A stretch of 64,000 nt of DNA from Carex sylvatica. Lineage: Eukaryota > Streptophyta > Magnoliopsida > Poales > Cyperaceae. Below the pieces are notes generated by a model. That model was not told the DNA's origin, ran no database searches, and was given only the letters and a program-made list of their open reading frames with translations. The position numbers were made by a program, and so were the translations under genes. Below, piece by piece: positions 49,106 to 60,658 of this stretch. Each line of letters starts with the position of its first letter. The first letter of the stretch is position 1. The stretch lies in NCBI GenBank assembly GCA_964058845.1, contig CAXKVR010000043.1, positions 434,001-498,000 of the forward strand. The letters run 5' to 3'.

Positions 49106-49325
49106 AATATGCTAGCATGCTATGCGTAGTATAGAGGGCCTCCGTGCAACGGTTCAATATTCGATTTTTTTAAATCCTAACGATCGATCCGAACCGTTCA
49201 TCTTGTTCTACATATTAATATGTGTTTGGAGACTAAATTTTACATTTTTTGAAATTTTTATACTATTTTTTTAGATTTATTGAAAATCGCTGTTTTCAGC
49301 AAATCTAGACCTTAAAAAAACAGGG
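49106..49325. mobile_element. Part of a palindromic MITE (M11), M6 terminus type
   Basis: CTCCGTGCAACGGTTCAATATTCGA and TCGATCCGAACCGTTCATCTTG match one arm of M6. It stops near the centre. A (TA)n tract precedes it. Confidence 0.65.
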
Positions 49326-49344
49326 ATATATATAATATATATAT

Positions 49345-49768
49345 GAGATTGGCTACTATGCTTATATAAGCATATTCCTACATATGCTTATAAGTCATTT
49401 TTGTGTTTCCAATGTTCAAATGGTCGATCTGAACCGTTAGATGTGATCTCTATATTGAAATGTGCTTGGAGACCAAATTTTACATTTTTCTGAATATTTT
49501 TACTATTTATTAAGCCAATTTGAAAATCGTTGATCCAACGGTGGCTTCTGATTTTACTGTTTTGTTAAGCCACCGTTGGATCAGCGATTTTCAAAGTGGC
49601 TTAATAAATAGTAAAACAATTCAGAAAAATGTAAAATTTGGTTTCCAAGCACATTTCAATATAGAGATCACATCTAACGGTTCAGATCGACCATTTAGAC
49701 ATTGGAAACACAAAAATGAGTTATAAGCATATGTGGGATATGCATATATAAGCATAGTAGCTAACCTC
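49345..49768. mobile_element. Palindromic MITE (M12), fourth terminus type
   Basis: The termini GAGATTGGCTACTATGCTTATATAAGCAT and the complement of ATGCATATATAAGCATAGTAGCTAACCTC enclose the standard core (GAACCGTTAGATGTGATCTC, AAGCCACCGTTGGATCAGCGA). (TA)n flanks both ends. Confidence 0.87.
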
Positions 49769-49792
49769 ATATATATATATATATATATATAT

Positions 49793-50209
49793 AGTTGGAC
49801 TAAAATGAGTAATGGCTTATTTCGCGTTGGTGAGCCATGACTCATTTTAGTCATTTTAAAAATTCAAATAACCGATCCGAACCGTTCATCTTGTTCTCCA
49901 TATTGAAATGTGCTTGGAGACAATTTTATTTTTTTTGGAATTTATTTACTATTTATTAATTATTTTTTAAAATTGCTAATCCGATGGTCCGGAAAATTTT
50001 ACTGTTTTTTTACTGTTCATAGCAAAATAGCAATTTTAAAAAATGCTTAATAAATAGTAAAAAAAATTCAAAATATATAAAATTTGGTCTCCAAGTACAT
50101 TTCAATATAGAGATAACATCTAACGGTTCGGATCGGTCGTTTGGACTTTCAAAATGAAAATACAGTGTGGAGTACAAACACTTAGTGAGCCATGGCTCAT
50201 CCAAGTCCT
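49793..50209. mobile_element. Palindromic MITE (M13), fifth terminus type
   Basis: The termini AGTTGGACTAAAATGAG... and the complement of GAGCCATGGCTCATCCAAGTCCT enclose the core (GAACCGTTCATCTTGTTCTCC, GTGCTTGGAGAC). It sits between (TA)n and CTCTCTCTCTATATATA. Confidence 0.8.
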
Positions 50210-50689
50210 CTCTCTCTCTATATATATATATATATATGATGGATGTCTACAGAGCACAACAATTTGTGGGTTTTTATTATATATATATATGACGGATGTC
50301 TACGATAATACAACACAATTAGCTAGGTTACGTTTCAGATGTGTGAGATTACATGAGAATTGGCTTTTTTTGTTTCGACTGATGAAAATTTCAATCTTTT
50401 TTTCTTGTCTGTGGGTTTGAATTTTCTTTTTCCCATCAAATACTATCTTGAATTATTCCTGTGGAAAAAATAAAATACCCCAATAAGTCATAATTATTTT
50501 CTTTTCTCACGAATGTTGGTCTCTGTCCCTAGCTTCTTAAAAAATGGAACAAAATGAAAAGTCTTGTTAACTTTGCCTAGTTTATATTGTATTTACTCAC
50601 CTTTGTTAATTATTAACCACCGTAATAATCAATTTGCAAAAATTAATTTTTAATGATTTTATGGGTAACTACTGGATAACAAGTCTACG
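50210..50689. other. AT-rich DNA without gene
   Basis: TA repeats near 50218-50237 and 50279-50290. No recognisable features. Confidence 0.4.
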
Positions 50690-51599
50690 CACTACTACAA
50701 AAAAAAACACTTTTATATCGGTTGAAATAGCATTCTGCCATTGAATTTCGAACCGATGCATATCGTGCCGATAGAAAATGTGTTCATCTATGCTATCGGA
50801 TCAAAACAAATGGCGTTAATCAATATACCATCGGCAGCGCACGTTTGGCTATCGGGTAATTTGACGAATCCAACGCCATCACTTTCGTTTCGCCAACCGA
50901 CGACAAATGTGATTAACGTTGTCTACTGAATTTTAATAGCCAATTGCAATAGTGTCTTGCACTATCTGTTTTGTCTGTGTTGACATCGGCAAATCCTAAA
51001 ATTCTAGCAGGTCATTAATTTCTGAGCTGATGATGATGTATATATAATAATTATTATTTTTTACTATTAATTCTCGTATTACATGCTAGCCTAGCTATTT
51101 TTAAAACACAGCTAGCAAAGTAAAGATAAACATGCATGCGCTCATTCCATATCCATCTCTGAACCAACAATTAATATATACATACACAAGTACTCCAACA
51201 TATAATATATATCAAGCAATATATAAAAGGAATTTACAACAATTATTAAACAAGCACTAAATATTCATTGTACCAGAAAACTAAATGTTCTTACCACAAT
51301 TATTAAAACCAATAACAAATTAGATAAGTGTTTGAACACAAGAACCTAAAAACAATAACTGTTTCAAACCACAGACAACAACTTGTAAAATCCTCCCACC
51401 ACCAAGTACCTGCACGACAATTAAACTGATGATAATTCCAAGAAAAACTTACACCATTGGATACGGATGTCATGTAATTCGTGTTCTTTGTACGGTATTT
51501 TGGACATACGACACTACATGAATAAATGAAAACATATGAATAACATATATAATTAAGAACTTAAATCTGAAAGGGTGATAGAAACAGGTGATTGACAAA

Positions 51600-52690
51600 C
51601 CTTTGAAAAAGAACGTGCATAATTTTTTATGAGCATCTCCATGTTCTTCATTACATAATACTCGGACTCCCGTAAATTGCTTTGTGTGAGGCTCTAATCA
51701 AATGTAAATTATTTAAAACAAGATCTAATTAGTAGTGCAATTGAAACATTCTGACCTCCAGTTCTCTTCTCCTTAGCTTGTGCCGTCCTCCCCGGGAGAT
51801 GTATGACTTAAAATCCCTAGAATTATTAAATGTCAGTATACGGTACGTACCTAGAACTAGGCAATGGGAAGTACTTTGTATTTTTAAATTATATGTATTT
51901 TGTTTACTGCTGTAACATAGGAACAATGTAAAACTCCCGGTCATTATTATTTGGCACCGGGTCCAGCAAGTAAGCAACATTCTATCTTGGAATAATAACA
52001 AGAAGCCTCCAATGTTTCCTACAATTTAAGTAATAAAATAAGATTTTTATCCTATTAAGAATAGACAATAAATATGAGTATAATTAGCAGCTTACCCATC
52101 TTTGTGGCATGGTAAGAATACAATATTCTTATCCTACAACTTTAGCAAGAAATCGGCTAAGTATGAAAGAGAATGTTCACCAGCATATTTAATAGCTGTG
52201 TCGCTATAAGCTGACTGGGTCCAAGAAACAAATGTCAACACTATTTTGGGCACCTTTAGGAATTAGTTTTGTGCAATACCTAAAAATAGTCAGTATCAGA
52301 ATGAAATAAAAGAGTTGATTGTAAAAATAATATATCTGTTTATAATAATAAATACTCACATCGTCCAGACTTGCATAATAGAGACATCAATGTCGTTAAA
52401 AGTCATAAAATCACATAGATCTTTGAAATCCACTGTTATCTGAAAGCTCTCACCTCGTTAAGCTCTCAGCCCGATAGAGAGACGAAAGGCTCCTCTTTCG
52501 GATAGTGGCATCGCAAGATATCTGTCATGCAGCAGTTAAAATTTCAAGCCCAGTTCGTCCAATGCCTCCTGATTTACAAGCGAGACCCGACCCCGTATTC
52601 CATCTACATGTACTGGCTATCTCGGTAGCACCAATTCAGTAGTACTCTTACTGGTCATCTCATTAATCAAATCAGCAGGTCCCTATCATG
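51600..52690 (-). pseudogene. Ulp1-like (C48) cysteine protease gene of the CACTA element, dead
   Basis: Exons read on the - strand: a segment with ESFQITVDFKDLCDFM and IDVSIMQVW (~52440-52370). Next, DKNIVFLPCHKDG ends at a donor (GG|GTAAGC, ~52095). Then an exon after TTGTAG (~52020) has KHWRLLVIIP and AYLLDPVP, matching the catalytic-His HW block and LDP block of Ulp1 families. Finally ESEYYVMKNMEMLI (~51665) stands where the family has ECGYYVM. The catalytic Cys codon TGC has become TCC (Ser). Stops occur in between. Such proteases are common passengers in plant CACTA and MULE elements. Confidence 0.68.
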
Positions 52691-52692
52691 TA

Positions 52693-52903
52693 TGATAGAA
52701 TATAATGAAAAAAATTGTATTTCATTATTAGTCTGAATCGATTACACTTGAGCTGTTTATATAGCCATCAACTTTACATCATAACAGCATATAACTAACT
52801 CTATGGTTACAGCTGTAACTAACTAGATTAGCAGTTATTACTAACAACCATAACTAACTTATAACAGAAATAATGAATAACAGACTATAGACTATCCTTG
52901 ACA
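52693..52903 (-). mobile_element. LTR-only insertion, 211 bp
   Basis: On the - strand it begins TGTCAAGGATAG and ends TTCTATCA. ATGTA flanks exactly at 52688-52692 and 52904-52908. A TATA-like GCTATATAAACAGC is on the - strand. Probable solo LTR of a short-LTR Copia type. Confidence 0.8.
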
Positions 52904-53078
52904 ATGTACATATGATTGTATCACTTTCGTGTACATGTAGCAACTTATTTAAAAAAATACTAATTTATTCAGTTAGGTGCCTTACCTTAGTACAGTTCGG
53001 GGAATCAGCTTCTTGGTAGGTATTTGGCTTTGCTCTAGTTAATATCTAATCCCTTGTTCTTCTTGCATTCCTCCTAAC

Positions 53079-54783
53079 TGTAGGGATTTCATGACGGTGA
53101 GATGGGTGAAAAACAAATTTTTCATCCCTTTTAATCGTCTAAAACGGAACGTCTCTTTTATGCTAACTCTACTCAAACATTTATTTATACATTTTGCATA
53201 CAAGACTAAAAACAATAATCTATATTTATGCAAGTATATCTAAATCAAGATTAAAGATTTAGATCTCATACCTCATATTAAATATCAATTTAACGGTTAG
53301 AGAAAGTCAATTTTCTCTAGGTCTCTTGGAAATCTTCACACCGTTGCCTCTAAGTGTTCACCTTGAACTAAACAAGGATTAGTTCTAGATCTTGCTAGAG
53401 ATCCACTAATCTAAGCTTAGTAAAAAGTTAGTAACCCCTTGTTAGCCTCAAAAATTAATTTCTTAATTAAATGGCTAACCTAATTAATAGATCTAGAATT
53501 AATGCAAGAGAGGAGGCAGAGCTCTTTTGCTCTTTTGTGTAGCCACCACAAAGTGCGGAGAGAGAAGATGGATGAGAGTCACATGTGGAGTGCTCTTTAT
53601 ATAGAGAAAAGCTAGGACAACTTTGGAGTGAATAAGACCAAATTACCCCTCCTTTTGTCACATGTAATCATATGTCATCTTTGTGTGGCCAATCACACCA
53701 TGCCAATCATGCCTCATGGTGTGTCTCTCAATTGTATATTTAATTCTAAATTAATTAATATTCGGATTATAACAATAATGTAATGTACATTATTATATTT
53801 ATGTGACACAATATTATGCTATGTAATATACATTACATTTCACCAAATAATATTCTTCACATATCTAATATAATTTACACTAAGCTATTACGACATGTAA
53901 CATTTTATTTTACTATTTTATCACATCTATTTTATTTCATATCACATGAAATATCACACACCATATAAATATAAAATAACTTTTTTGTTTCTTGTTCAGT
54001 TGGTGTGACCTTTATCGAGGATCTATGTTAAATTGGTAATGGTATAAATTATTTTATTACCATAAACTATAAGCGGTGTTCTAGCTACACATTTTAGTCA
54101 CCCAATTAACATAGATGTAATGTAACCAGTTTACAAAACACGATCATATATAGTTGACAGCGCTTCAACTATACTGCATGCATTTATAATTCTACTCTAT
54201 CAAGGGGCCCAGCAATATCATCACTCATTACAAATGAGGAGCAATGATACTATTGACATATATCTTTCTCCCGTACAAACCATATACAAATAACTACTAT
54301 TTTTATCATTACATGCAATAAGTAATTTTTAATAATAATTACATTATACATTTCTCATGTGAAAAAGATAAAGTCTCACATCTTAGAATCTGTAGACACA
54401 ATGAAAATATTAATGACACAAACACAATCCATATAATATTTTATTTGTTAGGTCTTGTTCAATGTATGAAATATTTCATACCCTTGTGTTATCAAATGAT
54501 AATCTTTTATCAATATTCATAGAACTACAATGTACTTTAACTAACACGATAATCCTTTTGTAATATGTTAGTGTTCCATGCTAATTATCAAGATTGTGAA
54601 CATTTTAGAGTTATATGTTTATTATGATTTAGAGTTCTATGGTTCAAGACTAAGAACATCTTCTTGAACACTTCTAAAGTCAAACATTAAACTCAAGGAA
54701 CAAAATGTATATAACATTCAATTCATAAACTCAACATGTAAAAGTAATCAACAAAAAATAACTTTTAGAACACAAAACTAACA
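53079..54783 (-). repeat. 3' LTR of Copia 2
   Basis: 1705 bp. The + strand reads TGTAGGGATTTC...ACTAACA. Relative to its partner it lacks about 130 bp (junction near 54147). A TATA-like CTCTATATAAAGAGC is on the - strand near 53600. Confidence 0.93.
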
Positions 54784-54798
54784 ATCTCCCACTTGTTC
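54784..54798 (-). other. Polypurine tract of Copia 2
   Basis: The - strand reads AACAAGTGGGAGAT next to the 3' LTR. Confidence 0.85.
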
Positions 54799-54852
54799 TC
54801 AAAGTTACATAAGTCATGTATAAAACTTTACGACTAGGGTTGCCCTCTCGAC

Positions 54853-55563
54853 TCACTCTAATATCTCTATCCACTCTCCATGTTCCTTTAGACCCATGGC
54901 ATCAAAGCGGATTTCACCTTTGGCTTGAGATAAGGGCTTTGTTAGCGGATCTGCTGTATTGCTATCCGTGTCCACCTTTAATACATTTATTTTGCCTTCT
55001 CTTATGGAGTCTCGAATGACAAAATATTTTCGATCCATGTGTTTGACTTTGTGGTGTGATTTTGGTTCCTTGATTTGCGCAATAGCTCCACTATTGTCAC
55101 AAAATAGCTCTAAGGGCCCTTCGATGAAAGGAACCACACCCAACTCTTCAATGAACTTCTTGATCCAAACATCTTCTTTGCTCGCTTCAGCAGCAGCCAT
55201 CACCTCTGATTCAGTGGTTAAGTCAGCAGTAGTTGATTGTTTCAAACTTCTCCAACTAACTGCACCACCATTCAGAGTGAAGACATACCCTGACTGTGAT
55301 CTTCTATCATCATAATCATTTTGAAAACTTGCATCAACGTAGCCTTCTACGACGAGCTCCCTTTTTCCTCCATACACAAGAAACTTTTTCTTAGTCCTAT
55401 TAAGGTACTTAAGAATGTTCTTGACTGCGGTCCAATGTGCTGGACCTGCATGGGCTTGGTGACGACTTGTCACACTTAGAGCGTATGCAACATCAGGGCG
55501 TGTACACACCATAGCATACATGATGGAACCAATAGCAGAAGCATATGGTATATCTTTCATCAT
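54853..55563 (-). pseudogene. Copia 2 RT end and RNase H
   Basis: 236 open codons: YASAIGSIMYAMVCTRPDVAY, LKYLNRTKKKFLVYGG, GYVDASFQNDYDDRRSQSGYV, ESEVMAAAEASKEDVW, FCDNSGAIAQIKEPKSHHKVKH and ADPLTKPLSQ. These are the usual blocks of TNT1-94-like Copia C-termini. This part is intact, but the upstream frame is broken. Confidence 0.9.
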
Positions 55564-56380
55564 TTCGATGTCTTATCGTGTCGTAGCACATTGAGACTTG
55601 CTAAGTGTTATACCTTGAGTCATTGGCACATTTCCTTTCTTGGATTTTTGCATGTTAAATCTTTTCAACACTTTGTCAATATAAACATATTGACTTAAGT
55701 CAATGAGTCTTCAAGGCCTATCTCTGCATATCTTTATGCCTAAGATATATTGAGCCTCGCCCAAATCCTTCATTGAGAAAACATCTTTCAATGAAGATTT
55801 TGTTCGCTCTAATAAGAGTATAAAGTTTCCAATTAGGAGTATGTCATCGACATACAATACCAAAAACACCACGTGGTTTCCACTAACCTTCTTATATACA
55901 CAAGGTTCCTCTTCACTGTGAATGAACCCGAGGTGTTTAACCTCATCATCGAAGCACTTGTTCCAACTCTTTGATGCTTGCTTCAATCCATAAATGGATC
56001 TTTGAGGCTTGCATACTTTACTTCCATTCTTTGGATCTTCAAAACCTTGAGATTGTACCATGTACACGTCCTCTTCCAAGTTTCAATTTAGGAATTCCGT
56101 TTTGACATTCATTTGCCATATTTCATAATCATGAAATGCGGTGATGGCTAGTAAAATCTGAATAGACTTGAATATAGCAACAGGCGAGAAGGTTTCGTCA
56201 TAATCAATTCCATGAACTTGACTAAAACCTTTAGCAACAAGTCTTGCCTTGTATGTTATCATGTTACCATCCATGTCCATCTTCCTCTTGAAAACCCATT
56301 TGTTATGAATGGCTTTCTTTCCTTCAGGGAGATCTACTAAGTTTCACACTTGGTTATCATACATAGATTGTATTTCGGAT
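55564..56380 (-). pseudogene. Copia 2 reverse transcriptase
   Basis: Frames broken at 56081 and 55700. Visible: YKARLVAKGFSQVHGIDYDETF, IWQMNVKTEFLN, SIYGLKQASKSWN, VLYVDDILLIGN, FSMKDLGEAQYILGI. The catalytic Asp of the QMDVKTAFL block reads Asn (QMNVKTEFL), while the YVDD aspartates are kept. Confidence 0.88.
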
Positions 56381-56610
56381 TTCATGGCTTCATGCCATGA
56401 ATGGGAGTCATCTCTAGTCATTGCTTCTTGAAAGGTCGTTGGATCTTTGGTGTCAAGCACCAAGATCTCATGAAGGCCTAGATAGAAATCAGGTTTCTTT
56501 CTAAACCTCGTTGACCTTCTTACTTCTTATGGCTCTTGTGGTTCTTGAGGTTCTCCTCGAACCTCTTGACTTTCATTCACAAGTCCTTGTGGAATTGGCT
56601 CAGTCCTTGA

Positions 56611-57731
56611 TTAAACACTTGGTGGCGATGTGTGAACCTCTTCCTCAATCGTTTGAGAAACTTGTTCACGCACACTCCCACTAGCCATAGAATATATGGT
56701 TGGGTCATTTTGATCCTCATCAATGTCCTCATTCATGCTTTGATCGACTTCTTGTAGTGTCTTCTCAAGTACAACACTACTCCCATTACTTTTCATTCTT
56801 TCGATAAATTTCTTTTCTAAGAATGTTGCACCCTTATCAACAAGAATTCTATTTGTTGACTTGTGCCAAAAGTAATATCTTTTTGTTTCTTTTGGATAAC
56901 CAATAAAGAAGCACTTATCCGCTCTTGGTTCAAGTTTGGTCGACATCAAACGTTTGACGTATGCCTCACATCCCCAAGTCTTGAGAATAGACAAGTTAGG
57001 GGTTTTTCCTAACCATAACTCATATGGAGTCTTTTCGACGGATTTAGATGGAACAACATTTAGTGTGTAAGCCGCCGTTTGGAGTGCATATCCCCAAAAG
57101 TAAAGAGGCAATTCGACTTGGCACATCATTGATCGAACCATATTGAGCAATGTTCTATTTCTCCTTTCGGATACACCATTCCATTGTGGTGTCCCGGGTG
57201 GAGTGAGTTGTGGTATGATACCATACTCCTTTAAGTATGCGCCGAATTCATTACTCAAATATTCTCCTCCACGATCGATTCGCAGAGCTTTAATTCTCTT
57301 ATTAAGTTGGTTCTCTACTTCACTCTTGAATTCTTGAACTTGTCAAAAGATTCACTTTTATTCTTCATTAGATATATATAGCCATAGCGACTATAGTCAT
57401 CTATAAAAGTAATGAAGTACCTATAACCATCTCTTGCACTTGTGCTCATTGGACTGCATACATCAGAATGTATCAATTCTAATAAATCTTTCGCTCTTGA
57501 ACCTTTCTTCTTGAAAGGTTTCTTGGTCATCTTACCAATTAAATAAGGTTCGCATGTCTCTATTGCTTTGCAATCAAGGAGACCAAGAAGATTAGCTTCT
57601 TGTAATTTCTTAATGAGTTTCTCATTTATGTGACCAAGACGATAGTGCCATAAGAGAGTCTCATGCTCATGAGACATCTTGAGTCTTTTGTTATTGATGT
57701 TTAGAACTTGTTTACCACTTAATTCAAGCAA
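56611..57731 (-). pseudogene. Copia 2 integrase
   Basis: Pre-integrase zinc domain: HYRLGHINE and ETCEPYLIGK, where the usual second Cys is Tyr. Core: Asp in IHSDVCSP, FITFIDDYSRYGY, a break near 57315, then PPGTPQWNGVSERRNRTLL with the catalytic Glu, and the C-terminal GKTPNLSILKTWGCEAYVKR and KCFFIGYPKETKRYYFW blocks. Confidence 0.88.
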
Positions 57732-58893
57732 ATATAATCCATTACGAATAAAAACATTTGCATAGAATAAACCATCTTTCGAAACATTACAACATGCTTC
57801 GAAATAGAAATGTCAAAACCATCCATGTCTAAACATGACACGGATATAATGTTCTTACATATTAATGGAGCAAAGTAAACATTTCTTAAAACTAAAATTA
57901 AATCACTAGGTAAATGAAGGGATATAGATCCAATTGCAACCGCTGAGACGTTTGCACCATTTCCAACCTTCAATACTACTTCTCCCTTCGTGAGAGTCTT
58001 TTTATCCTCTAGTGCCTGCATATTAATAAGTATACCTTTAAGAGCCTTGGGACGCTTGCATTCTACTTTGCCACAATCCAAGTCAGCCTTGTATTTGGGG
58101 CAATTCGCCTTGAAGTGCCCCATCTCGTGACAATAGAAGCATTCGGTTTGGGGAGTAGGCTTTCTACTCTTAGAGGTGCTCACTTGAGCAAATCCCATCC
58201 CCTTTCCTTTGATTAGCACCTTGGCTACCTTCTCTCCTTTGTTCTTGGAGATCTTTTTATTCCATTGAGAGATTGCCAAAATATTTCTTTCACCTTTTCC
58301 TTTGTTGAGGTCTATCTCGGCTTGCTTGAGACTTTGATGGATCTCATCTAGGGTTGGTGCCTTTTCACGCATATGCATGACGAAATTCTTATAAGAGGAT
58401 GGAAATGACCCAAGAATAATATCATCAGCAATGTCTCCCGAAATTGGTGCTTTAAGCTTCTCCAATTTCTCATTTTGAGCATGTGCAAGTTGACGGACGT
58501 ACCTTCCGCCATCTTGCACCCAATGAAAGCTAGGGTGGTCCTATAACGCTCTTTGTGAGTGCTATCTAGAAATGCCTTAGAGAGTTGTGCGATCATGTTC
58601 TTAGGAGTGTACTCGATATACTTCCTTTGAAGTTCACTCACCATACTTCCAAGCATGATTACTTGCACATTAAGTTCATCCTTACGGAACTTCTCCTTAT
58701 TGGCTTTCTCTTCCGGAGTGGCATTATCTCCTAGTGTTGGTATTTCTTTCTCCAACACATGAGAGAGATCCTCTTGTCTTAATATCAGACTAAGTTTGAG
58801 GTCCCAATCCAGAAAATTGGAACCATCATTCTCAAGAGGGTGTTTTTCGATTATAGATCGGATCAAAAAATTGGTTGTTATTCTACAAAACAT
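57719..58893 (-). pseudogene. Copia 2 gag with remnant protease
   Basis: The gag capsid region begins at 58893 (NDGSNFLDWDLKLSLILR), changes frame near 58510 and continues (YVRQLAHAQNEKLEKLKAP, DIILGSFPSSYKNFVMH) to a CCHC knuckle CFYCHEMGHFKANC. The following protease part keeps QALEDKKTLTKGEVVLKVGNG and ICKNIISVSCLDMDGF. The segment with the catalytic Asp-Ser/Thr-Gly is absent between CGKVECKRPKALKG and ILINMQAL. Confidence 0.85.
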
Positions 58894-60645
58894 TTAAAAG
58901 GTTTTCATGTCAATTTTTATGTAAAAGCAAGTTTATCAAAACTTCATACTATATTTTAAAAGTTGTCCCTTAATGTAGTAATTCAAGATCCCGTTGCACA
59001 TAAAATGAACTCATCCGAATTATATACTCAAGGTAAGTAATCATTTACTAGTCATAACCTTTTAAGAAAATATTACAAGAATTTGCATTCCTTAAACTTT
59101 ATGACTCTTGTTGTTTATTAAGAAAATATTTTCATAACAAACTACATTTCCAAGATATACGAACTCATCTGAATTTCTTTTAAGCAAACTCATTTTATTG
59201 GGACAATATGGTCAGTCACATCATCTTCACAAAATAAACGAGTCAAGTGCCACACACATGATCTATCTACCAATGGCTAGATGACACATCCTAACATATT
59301 CCACAATTTCTACAAATATAAAAAGACACATGTCGTGAGTTTGCATGTCCCGTGTGCCACTTGCTTCATCCTCCATTTGCATATACTTGCACCTTGGATG
59401 AAATTCTTGTTACAAAATAAATATGCAACCTCCCAATTTATTTATTTGAATTCTATTTCAAAATAAAATTGACTAGTGCAAGTATTAATCCCTCTCATTC
59501 TCACAATGCATATGATACAAAATAAATGAAGGCATCCTATACAAAAATAGCCTTATGCCTAATTAATAATTAATTAATTCACGCATACATTCATTCAATC
59601 ATTCATTCATACACAATTACAACACACAAGGCATTGATATGAGACATACAAACCCACTTTGTTCCTACAAAATAAAGTTAGAGTTGAATTGCATACATAT
59701 ACACCTTTTATACCTTTTAGTTAATTCCCTTATCTCAAGCACATGTGGTTCACTAAATTATTTAAATTCCTTTAAAATAATTTATAATTTCATGTTACAA
59801 GTTATTAATTAACTTGCATCATTATTTGCAAATTCATTTCTTTATGCACATAAAGAAATACAAACCGTTATGCATGCCTTGTTTAGTCAATCCAATAGAA
59901 TATTATAATAATTCTAGACATAGAACTAAATAGTTTCTAAAATTTATATGAAATATTTTAAACATTTAAAAGTAATATAAAATCTTTAGAAATTATTAAT
60001 TGACTAACGCCTCCTTAATCGGTCATTTAAACTAATTAAAATATTAAAATTTTAATTTGCTATTATCTTTTCTATGAAATAAATGATTTAGTGAAGTAGA
60101 TTAAAAAAAAATTCAACTTCAAACAAAATGGTTTGTACATTTTCAAAACTAGCCGGGAAAAAGGTTCCCTTTCACGCTATTCTGACCTCCGTTCATTAAT
60201 CATTAAAACTGTACAAATCTTTAATATTTTTGTATAGAGAACTTATGTTCTCTGGAAATTATACTTTTATACCTTTAATTTGATGTAAATAACACAAAAG
60301 TCCATGTAGCCATTTTCTCTACATCTAACTTTTAATCTGATCAAAAACTGGGACTGCTCACTGGAATTTCAGCAACGTTCTGGTTTTGTTATTTTTGTAC
60401 AACATTATAGATATGTGTAAAAACCTGATCTATAATTTTTCTAGCCTTCTATACATCATAAATTGATGGTAAAATTTTATAAAGTACAAAAATAACTCAT
60501 TCAAAAGTTCATAGCAATTTTACAACCGAAAAGGATCTCAAAGCACGCAATATTGAACCACATGTCACAAAATAGATTACCTAAGCGCTTATGCATCAAA
60601 TCACATAATAAAAATGGTCCAAATTAGCATAATAGAGAGCCCAAA
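58894..60645 (-). other. Untranslated leader of Copia 2
   Basis: About 1.75 kb between primer site and gag, AT-rich, no ORF of note. A leader this long is larger than usual for Copia elements. Confidence 0.6.
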
Positions 60646-60657
60646 GCTCTGATACCA
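60646..60657 (-). other. Primer-binding site of Copia 2
   Basis: The - strand reads TGGTATCAGAGC one base after the 5' LTR, complementary to initiator Met-tRNA. Confidence 0.95.
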
Positions 60658-60658
60658 C

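Noticed and set aside
50741..50929. 62-codon ORF at the left end of the CACTA element
   Set aside because: It falls in the CATCGG-rich subterminal repeat region. Not coding.
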